A stretch of DNA of 64,000 nucleotides from Sphingobium sp. AP50 (GCF_900109095.1 NZ_FNYZ01000001.1:496001-560000); one strand, 5' to 3'; counted from the first letter of the stretch, positions 53,543-60,605 are shown. Made by a program: numbers and translations. Notes: generated from the sequence alone by a model not told the origin.

Positions 53543-54168
53543 GGTTCGACGGCCCGGTCCTGTCCGACCCGCTCCAGGAAGAAGCTCTCGCCCTGCTTGA
53601 TCGAGAAGCCGATATCATGGAGCGGCGAAAGCGAGGGTACTGGCTCAGCGGCGGCGGCGCCATCATCAATCGCCTCGCCGCCGTTGTGGCCGATCGGCGC
53701 GACCGACTCGGCATCCCGCAGCGCGATTGCGTCGCGCTCACCCTCCAGCGCCTTCATGATCGCCGGCTTGTCGGGCGAATGCTTGGTCCGCACATAGTCG
53801 GTCAGCTCGGCCGCGCGCAGCGTCACCGCCATGTCATCATCTTTGCCATGGGCAAAGGCGACGCTGGCCTTGTCCAGCCGATAGCCCAGATAGCAGCCGC
53901 CCAGCTCGATCGACTTGCGCTTGCCGCACGTCAACTCATCGAATTTCGCAGCGAAGAAGGGCTTCAGCTGCTTCTCGATATCTTTGAGCTCGGCGGTGAT
54001 CGGGACCAGCTCGGTATCGGCCGTCTGATTGGCCTTGGCGATGGTCTCGTCCCGCGCCTGGATGATCAGCGCGGCGGCCGCGCTGCGCTCGGCAAAGCGG
54101 GCGCACAGCGCTGTCGCCGCTTCGATTGTTTGGGGCGCTCGCTGTGCAGCCGATCGAACCCGGCTCAT
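53539..54168 (-). CDS. Gam-like host-nuclease inhibitor
   Basis: 209 residues. ARDETIAKANQTADTELVPI and ITAELKDIEKQLKPFFAAK are followed by LTCGKRKSIELGGCYLGYRL, the Mu Gam/Ku-like signature. Gam binds linear DNA ends and shields them from exonucleases. The C-terminal 60 residues carry an additional acidic and Pro-containing tail (PIGHNGGEAIDDGAAAAEPV). It lies in a short run of leftward genes upstream of packaging. Confidence 0.82.
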   Translation of the reverse strand: MSRVRSAAQRAPQTIEAATALCARFAERSAAAALIIQARDETIAKANQTADTELVPITAELKDIEKQLKPFFAAKFDELTCGKRKSIELGGCYLGYRLDKASVAFAHGKDDDMAVTLRAAELTDYVRTKHSPDKPAIMKALEGERDAIALRDAESVAPIGHNGGEAIDDGAAAAEPVPSLSPLHDIGFSIKQGESFFLERVGQDRAVEP

Positions 54169-54350
54169 CGCGCAATTCTCCGGCGGTTGCGATCGACCAT
54201 GGCCTGCGTGCGGTGGATCGTGTCCGCTAGCGCCATCTGCGCCAGCAGCGCGCGTACCAGACGCTTGGAAAGGTGCATCTCGCCATCGCCTTGCGCCATC
54301 TGCGACAGGGCGGCGACGTCGACCGCATTCATGCCGGTCTGAATTGTCAT
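54165..54350 (-). CDS. Small hypothetical phage protein
   Basis: 61 residues, helical (LSKRLVRALLAQMALADTIHR). It overlaps the Gam-like gene by ATGA, which supports expression. Function unknown. Confidence 0.6.
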   Translation of the reverse strand: MTIQTGMNAVDVAALSQMAQGDGEMHLSKRLVRALLAQMALADTIHRTQAMVDRNRRRIAR

Positions 54351-54363
54351 GCGGAACTCCGGC

Positions 54364-54648
54364 TCAATAGAAGGCGCTGCACATGCCGCCCTGCTGCTCG
54401 ATGTGCAGTGGCGGCGCGCTCGGCGCTCGGGCGCCCCGGAAGGGCTCGATCAGCGCGGCGACGATCAACTGCATCCGCTCTTCGAACCGGTCGAAGTCCG
54501 CCGCGCTGAAACGGGTAGCCAGCCGCAGGTCACCGATCAGGCGATCGAGGTCATCACGCGGATTCTCGATGGCGTCGGCAAGGCCGGCAGGCGTGGCGCG
54601 GCGAATGTCGCGGCGCGCAGGACCTGCGGCTGGCGTAGACTGGGGCAT
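54364..54648 (-). CDS. Hypothetical protein, first gene of late operon
   Basis: 94 residues from MPQSTPAAGPARRDIRRATP. An amphipathic helical middle (DDLDRLIGDLRLATRFSAAD) is followed by FDRFEERMQLIVAALIEPF. GGAGG lies seven bases before the ATG; a longer frame to 54735 would cross the leader terminator. Function unknown. It begins the long leftward late operon. Confidence 0.65.
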   Translation of the reverse strand: MPQSTPAAGPARRDIRRATPAGLADAIENPRDDLDRLIGDLRLATRFSAADFDRFEERMQLIVAALIEPFRGARAPSAPPLHIEQQGGMCSAFY

Positions 54649-54669
54649 GTCAGGGCCTCCAGAAACAGG

Positions 54670-54697
54670 AAAACCCGCCATCCGGGGGAATGGCGGG
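54670..54697 (-). terminator. Terminator-like hairpin in late operon leader
   Basis: An 8-bp stem (54674-54681 with 54690-54697), followed on the minus strand by TTTT (54673-54670), lies about 22 bases before the first late gene. No leftward gene exists just to the right, so it probably acts on the late transcript itself as an attenuator or antitermination point. The shape resembles the terminator at 322-357. Confidence 0.65.
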
Positions 54698-54779
54698 CTG
54701 CGAAGGGCGCAATTGTGGCGGGGTCGATTTGGCATTTACGTGGCCATTTGGGGAGACACGCTTTTGTTCCGCTTTCCGT

Positions 54780-54807
54780 TTGACTGCGATCTATTTGGTG
54801 TTATGAA
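54780..54807 (+). promoter_or_regulatory. Sigma-70-like promoter for rightward genes
   Basis: TTGACT (54780-54785), a 16-bp spacer and TATGAA (54802-54807) form a good promoter on the plus strand, 58 bases before the ATG at 54865. Confidence 0.65.
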
Positions 54808-54864
54808 TAGTGCGTGGCCACTGGCCCGCCGGCGAATCGCCGGACCCGCAAATGGAGAAACGAC

Positions 54865-55158
54865 ATGTCTGTCCCTTACCAGATCGCGAACATCGACCTG
54901 AACGACCAGGTGGAATGCGTCTATCGCGAAGGCGCTTATGAAAAGCGCTGGATGGCGCCGCGCTACGGGATCTCGGTGGTCGGGTATGCCAATAGCTGCC
55001 GCAATGAATGGATCGTCCCTGTGGAGAGCGTTCACGATCTCACGCATCCCTATGCCGCCGCCGTCCGCGTCATCAAGCGTGATGCCCCGCATCGCACCGT
55101 CATCGGTGCGCGGCTCTGGGATGCGAAGGCGCGCGTCCACTTCACGATCGCCGCGTGA
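54865..55158 (+). CDS. Hypothetical small protein
   Basis: 97 residues (MSVPYQIANIDLNDQVECVY...). Beta-rich, with WMAPRYGISVVGYANSC and [30 protein letters not shown] site precedes the ATG. It is the first of three overlapping rightward genes; the next begins with GTG inside its stop. No function recognised. Confidence 0.65.
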   Translation: MSVPYQIANIDLNDQVECVYREGAYEKRWMAPRYGISVVGYANSCRNEWIVPVESVHDLTHPYAAAVRVIKRDAPHRTVIGARLWDAKARVHFTIAA

Positions 55159-55400
55159 GGCGGGCCGCATTCCTGCGGCAACTCGAAATGCAATCGGGCC
55201 GTTGTGCTTATTGCCAGCGGCCGATCATGCTCGATTCCGCCGATCCGTCCAATCTTGCGACCCAGGATCATTTCTTTCCCCGCGGGCTGGGCGGCCCCAA
55301 TAGCGCCGGCAACATCGTCGCCGCCTGCCAGCCCTGCAATCATCGTAAGGGGATGATGCCCGGTCCCGAATTTATGAGGCTATTTCATGAAAGCTGTTGA
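55155..55400 (+). CDS. HNH endonuclease, small
   Basis: 81 residues. CAYCQRPI and CQPCNHRKG give the zinc knuckles; DHFFPRGLGGPNSAGNIV holds the HNH His and Asn. The start is GTG inside GTGA, coupling it to the gene before. It may be a free-standing homing or accessory nuclease, distinct from the packaging HNH at 52472. Confidence 0.85.
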   Translation: MRRAAFLRQLEMQSGRCAYCQRPIMLDSADPSNLATQDHFFPRGLGGPNSAGNIVAACQPCNHRKGMMPGPEFMRLFHESC

Positions 55401-55830
55401 TCGCATCTGGTCGGCACTGGCGGCGCCCGATGGCGTGACCAGCATCGATGTGGCGCAGGCTGGCCTGGCGAGCGAAAGCCACGCCCGCCGCCTGCTGCAC
55501 CGCTGGGCTGAAGCTGGCCTGATCGAGCGGACGGACAAAAGCGTTGGCCGTAGTGACGCCCATCTCTACCGCCGCACGGCATCGTCACCACAGCATAGCC
55601 CCGGTCTGACAGCCGAAGGCGAAGTGTTTTTGCGCGACCCTGCGATGACGGCAGCCGAATTCGCGATCATCCGCCGTCGCACCGGTCATTCCCTGGCCTC
55701 GCTGGGCCGGGCGCTGGGCTGGACAGGCAAGCAGCCCAGCATCAGCCGCGCGATGCGGCGCTTCGAGGATGGCGACCGCATGATCGACGCCGATCTCGCC
55801 GCGCGCATCCGGGCCGTCGCTCCAGCCTAG
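55387..55830 (+). CDS. Two-part helix-turn-helix regulator
   Basis: 147 residues. The first part is a winged helix (TSIDVAQAGLASESHARRLL, HRWAEAGLIERTDK), the second a helix-turn-helix (FAIIRRRTGHSLASLGRALG). A role in controlling early or late transcription is likely; the target is unknown. It overlaps the HNH gene before it by 14 bp and the convergent gene after it by 4 bp. Confidence 0.65.
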   Translation: MKAVDRIWSALAAPDGVTSIDVAQAGLASESHARRLLHRWAEAGLIERTDKSVGRSDAHLYRRTASSPQHSPGLTAEGEVFLRDPAMTAAEFAIIRRRTGHSLASLGRALGWTGKQPSISRAMRRFEDGDRMIDADLAARIRAVAPA

Positions 55831-56003
55831 TCCAGCCGGTCCGCCGTCAGCGCCATCAGGTGAAACAGCCCCGGCCAATACGGCCGAAACCGCAAGTTGA
55901 TACGAATTTCCTTGCCGCGCGGTACCGTGATCGCCTCGGTCGTGCCGACGCGGATCCCGTCGACCATCACCACGCGATCGCCGACCTTCATTGCAGCCCT
56001 CAT
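55827..56003 (-). CDS. Small hypothetical protein
   Basis: 58 residues (MRAAMKVGDRVVMVDGIRVG...). A beta pattern with KVGDRVVMVDGIRVGTTEAI resembles a small SH3/KOW-like barrel. The start overlaps the upstream stop as ATGA; MKVGD at 55991 is an alternative. Function unknown. Confidence 0.55.
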   Translation of the reverse strand: MRAAMKVGDRVVMVDGIRVGTTEAITVPRGKEIRINLRFRPYWPGLFHLMALTADRLD

Positions 56004-56677
56004 GACAGGCCGGCCTGCGCCGCTGCCAGATCGGCCGCGCTCACCTCGCGCCGCACGCCCGCATGGATCCGCATCCACAGATGCAGCGCATCGACCAGCA
56101 TCTTGCGCGCCCGCCGAACAGGCATGCCGCGCTGTCCTGCCGCGCGGACCAGCCCGACATCATGCACGACGATGTCGAGCACCATTGCCGCATCAGGCCC
56201 CATCGCCGCGCGCCAGCGCGAATAGGCCATCTCGTTCCACACCGCGCCCAGCGCCTCGAAAAAGGCATCGCCATGGCGGCTGACATCGATCCGCGTTTCC
56301 AGGCTGCATGTCCGCACCGTAGCGTCGGCCATCACCAACGCGGCCGCCGCCGCTATCTCCTGCGACCAGGCCAGTTCGTCATCTGTCAGATAGCCGGACG
56401 CATGCAGCCGCGCGATCGCGCCGGCGCGGCGCCGACGATGCGCCTCATGCGTTTCCGGCGTACCTTCATTTTTGTGATGCCAGCGATCCAGCAGCTCGGC
56501 CCGCGCTTTGCGGAAACCGCGCTCTTCTTTCGCCCGTGCGGGGTGCCGCTGCGCCCATTCCAGCCGCCCCAATTCAGCGGCGCTAGGCCCGCCTGTCTTC
56601 CCCGTCACCTGCATTCCGCTCGCCTCCAGCCTGGCCAGCACCATGCGCGCGCGCGCGATCGGGCGGGAGGCTCGCAT
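56000..56677 (-). CDS. Hypothetical phage protein
   Basis: 225 residues, helical and basic. Notable segments are GGPSAAELGRLEWAQRHPAR, EIAAAAALVMADATVRTCSL and AMVLDIVVHDVGLVRAAGQ. No family is recognised. The start at 56677 overlaps the preceding gene by 95 bp; internal ATGs at 56644 and 56614 are possible. It is part of a leftward set of four genes. Confidence 0.55.
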   Translation of the reverse strand: MRASRPIARARMVLARLEASGMQVTGKTGGPSAAELGRLEWAQRHPARAKEERGFRKARAELLDRWHHKNEGTPETHEAHRRRRAGAIARLHASGYLTDDELAWSQEIAAAAALVMADATVRTCSLETRIDVSRHGDAFFEALGAVWNEMAYSRWRAAMGPDAAMVLDIVVHDVGLVRAAGQRGMPVRRARKMLVDALHLWMRIHAGVRREVSAADLAAAQAGLS

Positions 56678-57050
56678 TTGTTCCGCCCAGCAGGACGAGG
56701 CGGCCGCGATCGTCCAGGTCGAGGAGGGGAGGGAGCGGGTGGATCAACTCCAGCCGCGCCGGATTGACGATCCAGCCTTCGGACTGCAGCAGCTGTAACG
56801 CCAGTTCATGCGTCTCGGCCGGCCGGATGCCGCGCGCCTTGCCCGGCACGCGATGGATGCGGCCCTCGCGCGCCAGCTTGCGCACCGCCGCCTGCGCGCG
56901 CGACCGCACGCAACCGACCGCAGCACAGATCTCGCTGATCGAAGGACCGATGCCATGGTCGCACCAGTAGAGCTGGATGAAGCGCAGCACCTGGTTCTTC
57001 CTGCTCACCATTTCCGGTGTCAGGCGGGGTATGTCGTCCATGATGCCCAC
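56583..57050 (-). CDS. LexA-like DNA-binding domain protein
   Basis: 155 residues. The N-terminal winged helix is LexA-like: KNQVLRFIQLYWCDHGIGPS, SEICAAVGCVRSRAQAAVRK, LAREGRIHRVPGKARGI. No S24 peptidase follows, so it is not a self-cleaving LexA. It could compete at the LexA-type box 400 bp upstream or regulate phage genes (inference). The last 30 residues overlap the following gene. Confidence 0.65.
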   Translation of the reverse strand: MGIMDDIPRLTPEMVSRKNQVLRFIQLYWCDHGIGPSISEICAAVGCVRSRAQAAVRKLAREGRIHRVPGKARGIRPAETHELALQLLQSEGWIVNPARLELIHPLPPLLDLDDRGRLVLLGGTNASLPPDRARAHGAGQAGGERNAGDGEDRRA

Positions 57051-57115
57051 AGGGCTGCCTCCCGGTCGGGGAGAACATAGGGGGAAAGTCGCAATTTATC
57101 CAGCTATTGCCCGGA

Positions 57116-57439
57116 TCATCCCCGCATCCGCGCGATCGCGCGCTTCCATTCCCGTTCTCCCGGCACAGGCAGGGTCACGATCGGCCAGTGAATGCACGGC
57201 TCTATCGATACAGGCCGCACCAGCACGCCGCCGGCGATGCGGCAAGGCCGGCAATAGAAATGCTCGCGCGCGTCGCGAAACTCGTCGCTCCACCCTTTCC
57301 GGTGGAAATGCCACCACAGCCCTGCCGGATCGAAATGATTGAAATGGCCGCACTGGCACGCGACCCGCACCGCCTGCTTCCACGTCAGGCATTCGAACAG
57401 GCTGGTCGGAACGATCCGATTGCCCTCATTCCGCGCCAT
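57116..57439 (-). CDS. Hypothetical zinc-binding protein
   Basis: 107 residues. Cys pairs ACQCGHFNHFDP and HFYCRPCRI with nearby His suggest a zinc site, around LWWHFHRKGWSDEF. It is the first gene left of the SOS box; the box ends 20 bases from its ATG. Function unknown. Confidence 0.65.
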   Translation of the reverse strand: MARNEGNRIVPTSLFECLTWKQAVRVACQCGHFNHFDPAGLWWHFHRKGWSDEFRDAREHFYCRPCRIAGGVLVRPVSIEPCIHWPIVTLPVPGEREWKRAIARMRG

Positions 57440-57450
57440 GATCCATGCCC

Positions 57451-57469
57451 TTCATATGGAACATATGAA
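57451..57469. promoter_or_regulatory. Palindrome overlapping SOS box
   Basis: TTCATATG-GAA-CATATGAA is an 8-bp perfect inverted repeat. It overlaps the GAAC-N7-GAAC element and may be a second operator, for instance for the phage HTH proteins. Confidence 0.5.
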
Positions 57470-57473
57470 GAAC
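57459..57473. promoter_or_regulatory. Alphaproteobacterial LexA (SOS) box
   Basis: GAAC-ATATGAA-GAAC, equal to GTTC-N7-GTTC on the minus strand, is an exact match to the alphaproteobacterial LexA site. On the minus strand TTGACC (57491-57486), 17 bases and TCATAT give a possible promoter for the gene at 57439, with the box over its -10 region. The plus-strand gene at 57533 is the other candidate target. Confidence 0.7.
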
Positions 57474-57532
57474 AAGTCCGGAGTCGGTCAACGCTGTGTC
57501 GCCGGGAAAAAGTTCATGCTAAGCCAGCGGCT

Positions 57533-57868
57533 ATGACTGGCGAGAAAATCCATATCTCCAGCGGCGCGTCAGGCGTTGCCATCGCTTCCGAAAGCGCCGG
57601 GATCTGGCTTGGCTTGGACACGGAAGATGAACTGCTCGACCTGATCGGTCGACTGGCGGACGCGGGTCAGCAACGGCTTCACTCGAAAAGGCTGGCGCAG
57701 ATCGCGATGCTCGCCCGGGCCGTCAATTGGCCCACGGCCGAAATGGAGACCGCCGGCCAAGCATTCCTGGACATGCGGGCCGACATCATGGATCCGGCAT
57801 ATCCACCACTGGCAGATCTCTTCCAAGCGATGATGTCAGCGGCCCCCACGCGCCCGACTCCGCCGTAA
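57533..57868 (+). CDS. Hypothetical protein beside SOS box
   Basis: 111 residues (MTGEKIHISSGASGVAIASE...). Helical, with LLDLIGRLADAGQQRLHSKR and EMETAGQAFLDMRADIM. No family recognised. It is a lone rightward gene 60 bases after the LexA box, so SOS control is possible. Its 3' end overlaps the convergent gene by 83 bp. It could be an antirepressor (see findings), but nothing in the sequence proves it. Confidence 0.5.
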   Translation: MTGEKIHISSGASGVAIASESAGIWLGLDTEDELLDLIGRLADAGQQRLHSKRLAQIAMLARAVNWPTAEMETAGQAFLDMRADIMDPAYPPLADLFQAMMSAAPTRPTPP

Positions 57869-58370
57869 GCTTCTCCCAATCCTCGGGCTTCGCCTGATGT
57901 ATCCCCAGATGCATGATGATGGCTTCCGCCACCTTGCCCAACTCGTAAATCTGGTCACAGCTATAATAGAGCGTTTCCGACTTTCCTTTGGACACCAGCT
58001 CGTTCGTCAACACCGTCCGGCCTTCGAACTCGAACCAGGCCCGATGCACGATGGCATTCCGATGGACATTCAGTTCGCGGATCGCACTGATCAGCATCGA
58101 CAGATGGGCTGACTGCTTTTCCGGTATCCCGCCCGCGACGATGATCTGGCTCAATGTCGCCAGCAGATCGACCACTCTCGCCTGCCCCACGAAGATCCTG
58201 GCCACCTTTTCGTCGCAGCCGATATATTTGGTGATCACCCGCTTCAGAAACCATTCGATCCGGCCAAAATTGACCGTGAACTGACCGACCACTTTCAGAT
58301 AGTCCGGGTGGAGCAGCCAGGTCGGATTTTGAACCGTCAGCAAATTCGTCATTCTTCCTCCCGTCGACAT
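57786..58370 (-). CDS. HEPN-like hypothetical protein
   Basis: 194 residues, largely helical. The segment ELNVHRNAIVHRAWFEFEG contains R-N-A-I-V-H, the R-x4-H pattern of HEPN RNases. Upstream helices (WLLHPDYLKVVGQFTVNFG, RIEWFLKRVITKYIG) fit a HEPN bundle. HEPN proteins often act in phage defence or toxin systems. It lies next to the repressor in a lysogeny-associated position. Assignment rests on this motif and helical content only. Confidence 0.6.
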   Translation of the reverse strand: MSTGGRMTNLLTVQNPTWLLHPDYLKVVGQFTVNFGRIEWFLKRVITKYIGCDEKVARIFVGQARVVDLLATLSQIIVAGGIPEKQSAHLSMLISAIRELNVHRNAIVHRAWFEFEGRTVLTNELVSKGKSETLYYSCDQIYELGKVAEAIIMHLGIHQAKPEDWEKLTAESGAWGPLTSSLGRDLPVVDMPDP

Positions 58371-58427
58371 TCCAGGGAACCAACCCGGCGGCCAGCTTCG
58401 GCCACCCTGTCCCCAGCTATGAACCGC

Positions 58428-59531
58428 TCAAGTCATGCGCACGCCGGGGCAAACGGCAAATCCTACGACGCCTTTGTGGTCATTGACGTACCGATCATAT
58501 GTTCCTTCAACGACCAGTTCCTCGACAGTAATCGTCTGGCAGGTCCGACCGGATAAGGGATCGGTATATTGCACGGCGGCGCGATATATTATCCTCGCCT
58601 TGCCCTGCCCGACGGCATCATATTCTTGCTCAAGAATTTGAATTGCCTCCAACCGGCAATCGTCTCCCGGCGCCAGGGGGATAACATTCTTGTCGATGAA
58701 GCTATCGTCCCACTCAGCTATGTCGGTGCCATCGACGAGGATATACATCTGCATGATATGCTTGATGTCGGTGGCAGGAACCTTGCCGAGATTCTTCAAC
58801 TCGGCTTCGGCCAGGAAGACGTGCCCATAAACCCACTTCCCGTGTCGCTCGACCCTGCCATTTTTTACGAACCGGGGAGACATGCGCAAAGAAAGATAGG
58901 GCCTGTGCGAATTCACATATTGCTCATGCGACTGGACGATCGCCTTTTCGGCTGCCTGGGCACTGCGCGTGGAAGCATCGACCGCAGACCTGCTCTGGCT
59001 CAGCGCAGCCTGCGCAATTTCGGCGGATTTGACCGCGGCCTCGGTGCTTTGTCGTGCCAGATCGCGCGCCTGATCCGCATCGGCCATGCTCTCTTCGGCA
59101 ATCTTCGCTGCCTTGGAAGCAGCCAACGCCGCCCAACCGGTGAAGAACAGGCTCAGCGTCAGGCCGATCGCCTCGCCCAGACTGACCCACAATGATATAC
59201 GGGTGAGGCGATTTCCCTCCTCCACGCTTTGAACGGCAGCCCATTGAGCACAGAGATCAGCGTCGCCTTCATTGCCTGGTGCATTGCAATAGGGCTCATG
59301 GGCCTCGGCAGCCATTTTGCCATCTTTGCCCGGCGCAGCTACGATCGCGTCACGGGCTGGATTATATGCGCGGACGGGATATTCTTGGCGATTTGCGCTT
59401 TTGAATATGTCTATACCCACATGCGCTAAAGCCAGCAGCGCGAGGATCACGACGAGACTTCCGCCCCATCGCGCTAGCTTCGACCATGTCCCTTTACGAT
59501 CTTGCTCTTGATCGCCGGCATCCACGCTCAT
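58428..59531 (-). CDS. Membrane protein with coiled coil
   Basis: 367 residues. Two membrane helices (LVVILALLALAHVGIDIF near 30-47; LGEAIGLTLSLFFTGWAALA near 118-138) enclose a periplasmic loop with a Cys pair (YCNAPGNEGDADLC). An Ala-rich coiled coil follows to about 205 (AAVKSAEIAQAALSQSRSAV), then a beta-rich cytoplasmic domain (YGHVFLAEAELKNLGKVPAT). The 3 bp overlap of its ATG with the repressor stop suggests expression in the lysogen. It may be an exclusion or defence protein (inference). Confidence 0.7.
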   Translation of the reverse strand: MSVDAGDQEQDRKGTWSKLARWGGSLVVILALLALAHVGIDIFKSANRQEYPVRAYNPARDAIVAAPGKDGKMAAEAHEPYCNAPGNEGDADLCAQWAAVQSVEEGNRLTRISLWVSLGEAIGLTLSLFFTGWAALAASKAAKIAEESMADADQARDLARQSTEAAVKSAEIAQAALSQSRSAVDASTRSAQAAEKAIVQSHEQYVNSHRPYLSLRMSPRFVKNGRVERHGKWVYGHVFLAEAELKNLGKVPATDIKHIMQMYILVDGTDIAEWDDSFIDKNVIPLAPGDDCRLEAIQILEQEYDAVGQGKARIIYRAAVQYTDPLSGRTCQTITVEELVVEGTYDRYVNDHKGVVGFAVCPGVRMT

Positions 59532-59947
59532 TTGCCCTCACCGCGAAAATCATTCGCGCGGTCATGCAGGGTTGCGGCTTGGGTCGTGCCGCCCGCGTGA
59601 ACCGTGTCGGACGGCTGAGCACCTCCCGCCATCGAACGGGCAATCTGAAGCAGCGCCTTGCGGTCGGCCGGCGCGAGGTGAGAAAAATGGTCGACCAGCT
59701 CCAGCTCTTCCGAATCGAGATTCGCCGACGGTTCTGCGTCGATATTCGGATCGTCGCTTTCACCGGTCAGATAGGCTGGTGTCGTGCGCAGTTCGCGTGC
59801 GATCTTCAAGATGCTCCGCGAAGTACGGTTATCACCCCGGATCAATGAGTTCATCGTGCTTTGGCGGACACCGACACGGCGTGCGAGCTCGGATTGGGAA
59901 ATCCCAACCTTGCCCAGCCGTTCCTCGATACGCGCGCCAATACTCAT
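59528..59947 (-). CDS. CI-like repressor without peptidase domain
   Basis: 139 residues. An XRE helix-turn-helix occupies residues 1-65 (RIEERLGKVGISQSELARRV, GVRQSTMNSLIRGDNRTSRS, ILKIARELRTTPAYLTG). A short dimerising helix ELVDHFSHLAPADRKALLQI and a disordered tail follow. No S24 Ser/Lys peptidase is present, so RecA-stimulated self-cleavage is not expected. The ATG is six bases from a GATAAT -10 box, so the message is probably leaderless. An in-frame extension to 60016 would run through the operators. Confidence 0.88.
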   Translation of the reverse strand: MSIGARIEERLGKVGISQSELARRVGVRQSTMNSLIRGDNRTSRSILKIARELRTTPAYLTGESDDPNIDAEPSANLDSEELELVDHFSHLAPADRKALLQIARSMAGGAQPSDTVHAGGTTQAATLHDRANDFRGEGK

Positions 59948-59953
59948 GCAACC

Positions 59954-59982
59954 ATTATCTAACGAAATTGCGTTAGGGTCAT
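59954..59982 (-). promoter_or_regulatory. Repressor promoter (PRM-like), leaderless
   Basis: On the minus strand ATGACC (59982-59977), a 17-bp spacer and GATAAT (59959-59954) form the promoter. The -10 ends six bases before the repressor ATG. Operator 1 fills the spacer almost exactly, implying autorepression. Confidence 0.65.
59960..59975. promoter_or_regulatory. Operator 1, TAACG-N6-CGTTA
   Basis: taacgaaattgcgtta is a 16-bp dyad with perfect 5-bp arms. It lies in the spacer of the repressor promoter. Confidence 0.75.
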
Positions 59983-59996
59983 TTCCGTTTTCGCTG

Positions 59997-60026
59997 TTGA
60001 CACATAACGTAATCACGTTAGTTAAA
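59997..60026 (+). promoter_or_regulatory. Cro promoter (PR-like), leaderless
   Basis: A consensus TTGACA -35 at 59997-60002 is followed by a weak -10, best placed as GTTAAA at 60021-60026 (18-bp spacer). Transcription would begin at about the cro-like ATG (60031), which has no ribosome site. Operator 2 fills the spacer. Confidence 0.6.
60005..60020. promoter_or_regulatory. Operator 2, TAACG-N6-CGTTA
   Basis: taacgtaatcacgtta is the most symmetric of the three, with 6-bp perfect arms. It lies between the -35 and -10 of the rightward promoter. Confidence 0.75.
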
Positions 60027-60039
60027 CGTCATGGCGTTA
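60024..60039. promoter_or_regulatory. Operator 3, overlapping cro-like start
   Basis: aaacgtcatggcgtta has one mismatch to the TAACG-N6-CGTTA pattern. It covers the ATG at 60031, so a bound protein would block the transcription start as well. Confidence 0.65.
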
Positions 60040-60288
60040 GAACATGACTCAGATTCGGCTCTTGCCTTGGCAGTCCGCGCAGCGGGTTCCCAATCTGCGT
60101 TCGGCCGCCTGCTCGGCAAGCGACAGTCAGTCATCTTCGGTTGGCTCCGTGATGATCGTCCGCTGCCGGCCGAGTATGTTTTCACCGTGGAGGAAGCCAC
60201 CGGCATCTCCCGCCACGATCTGCGCCCCGACATCTATCCGCGCGAGGAAGCATCTCGCGATATTGGAATGGAAGGGGTGCGGCCATGA
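60031..60288 (+). CDS. YdaS/Cro-like regulator
   Basis: 85 residues. ALALAVRAAGSQSAFGRLLG, KRQSVIFGWLRDDRPLPAEY and VFTVEEATGISRHDLRPDIY are the YdaS/Cro pattern. It is divergent from the repressor and shares its operators. It would turn off the repressor and favour the lytic program. No ribosome site; the message is probably leaderless. Confidence 0.85.
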   Translation: MALEHDSDSALALAVRAAGSQSAFGRLLGKRQSVIFGWLRDDRPLPAEYVFTVEEATGISRHDLRPDIYPREEASRDIGMEGVRP

Positions 60289-60605
60289 TCGCGTCACCGC
60301 TCCGGGCTATCCGCCTCGCTTTGCCCCGTCTCTCCCAATCGCCGCGTCCTTTTGGGTCGCGCGCCTGCCTTCCCATGGCCCCCGGCTTTTCATGCAGACC
60401 CTTTGCCGGGGACTATCCTGCCGTCGCCGGAACCGTCCTGAATAACCGTCCGGCGGCGGCCCTTTTATTCCCATCCGGGCGCGCCGGCCGCCCCGGTCCC
60501 ATCGCCGCCTGCCCCGCCTCTCCGGGCGCTGGCGCGAGGTCAAAGCTCCGCATCATTCGGGTCGCACCGTTGCGGAGTGCCGGACAATTTGGAGGGCGCC
60601 CATGA
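60285..60605 (+). CDS. Arg/Pro/Ala-rich hypothetical protein
   Basis: 106 residues. The composition is unusual (Arg, Pro, Ala, Gly, few acidic residues) with no clear fold. Both ends overlap neighbours by ATGA, the main reason to accept it as translated. It could equally be a coupling frame without a folded product. Confidence 0.4.
   Translation: MIASPLRAIRLALPRLSQSPRPFGSRACLPMAPGFSCRPFAGDYPAVAGTVLNNRPAAALLFPSGRAGRPGPIAACPASPGAGARSKLRIIRVAPLRSAGQFGGRP

Noticed and set aside
57107-57532. N-terminal extension of the gene at 57533, giving a 253-residue protein
   Set aside because: The extension runs antisense across the zinc-binding gene at 57116-57439 and through the SOS box; the ATG at 57533 is more credible.
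59948-60016. Longer repressor start at 60016
   Set aside because: It would translate through operators 1 and 2 and the promoter; the ATG at 59947 fits the HTH start and the -10 position.
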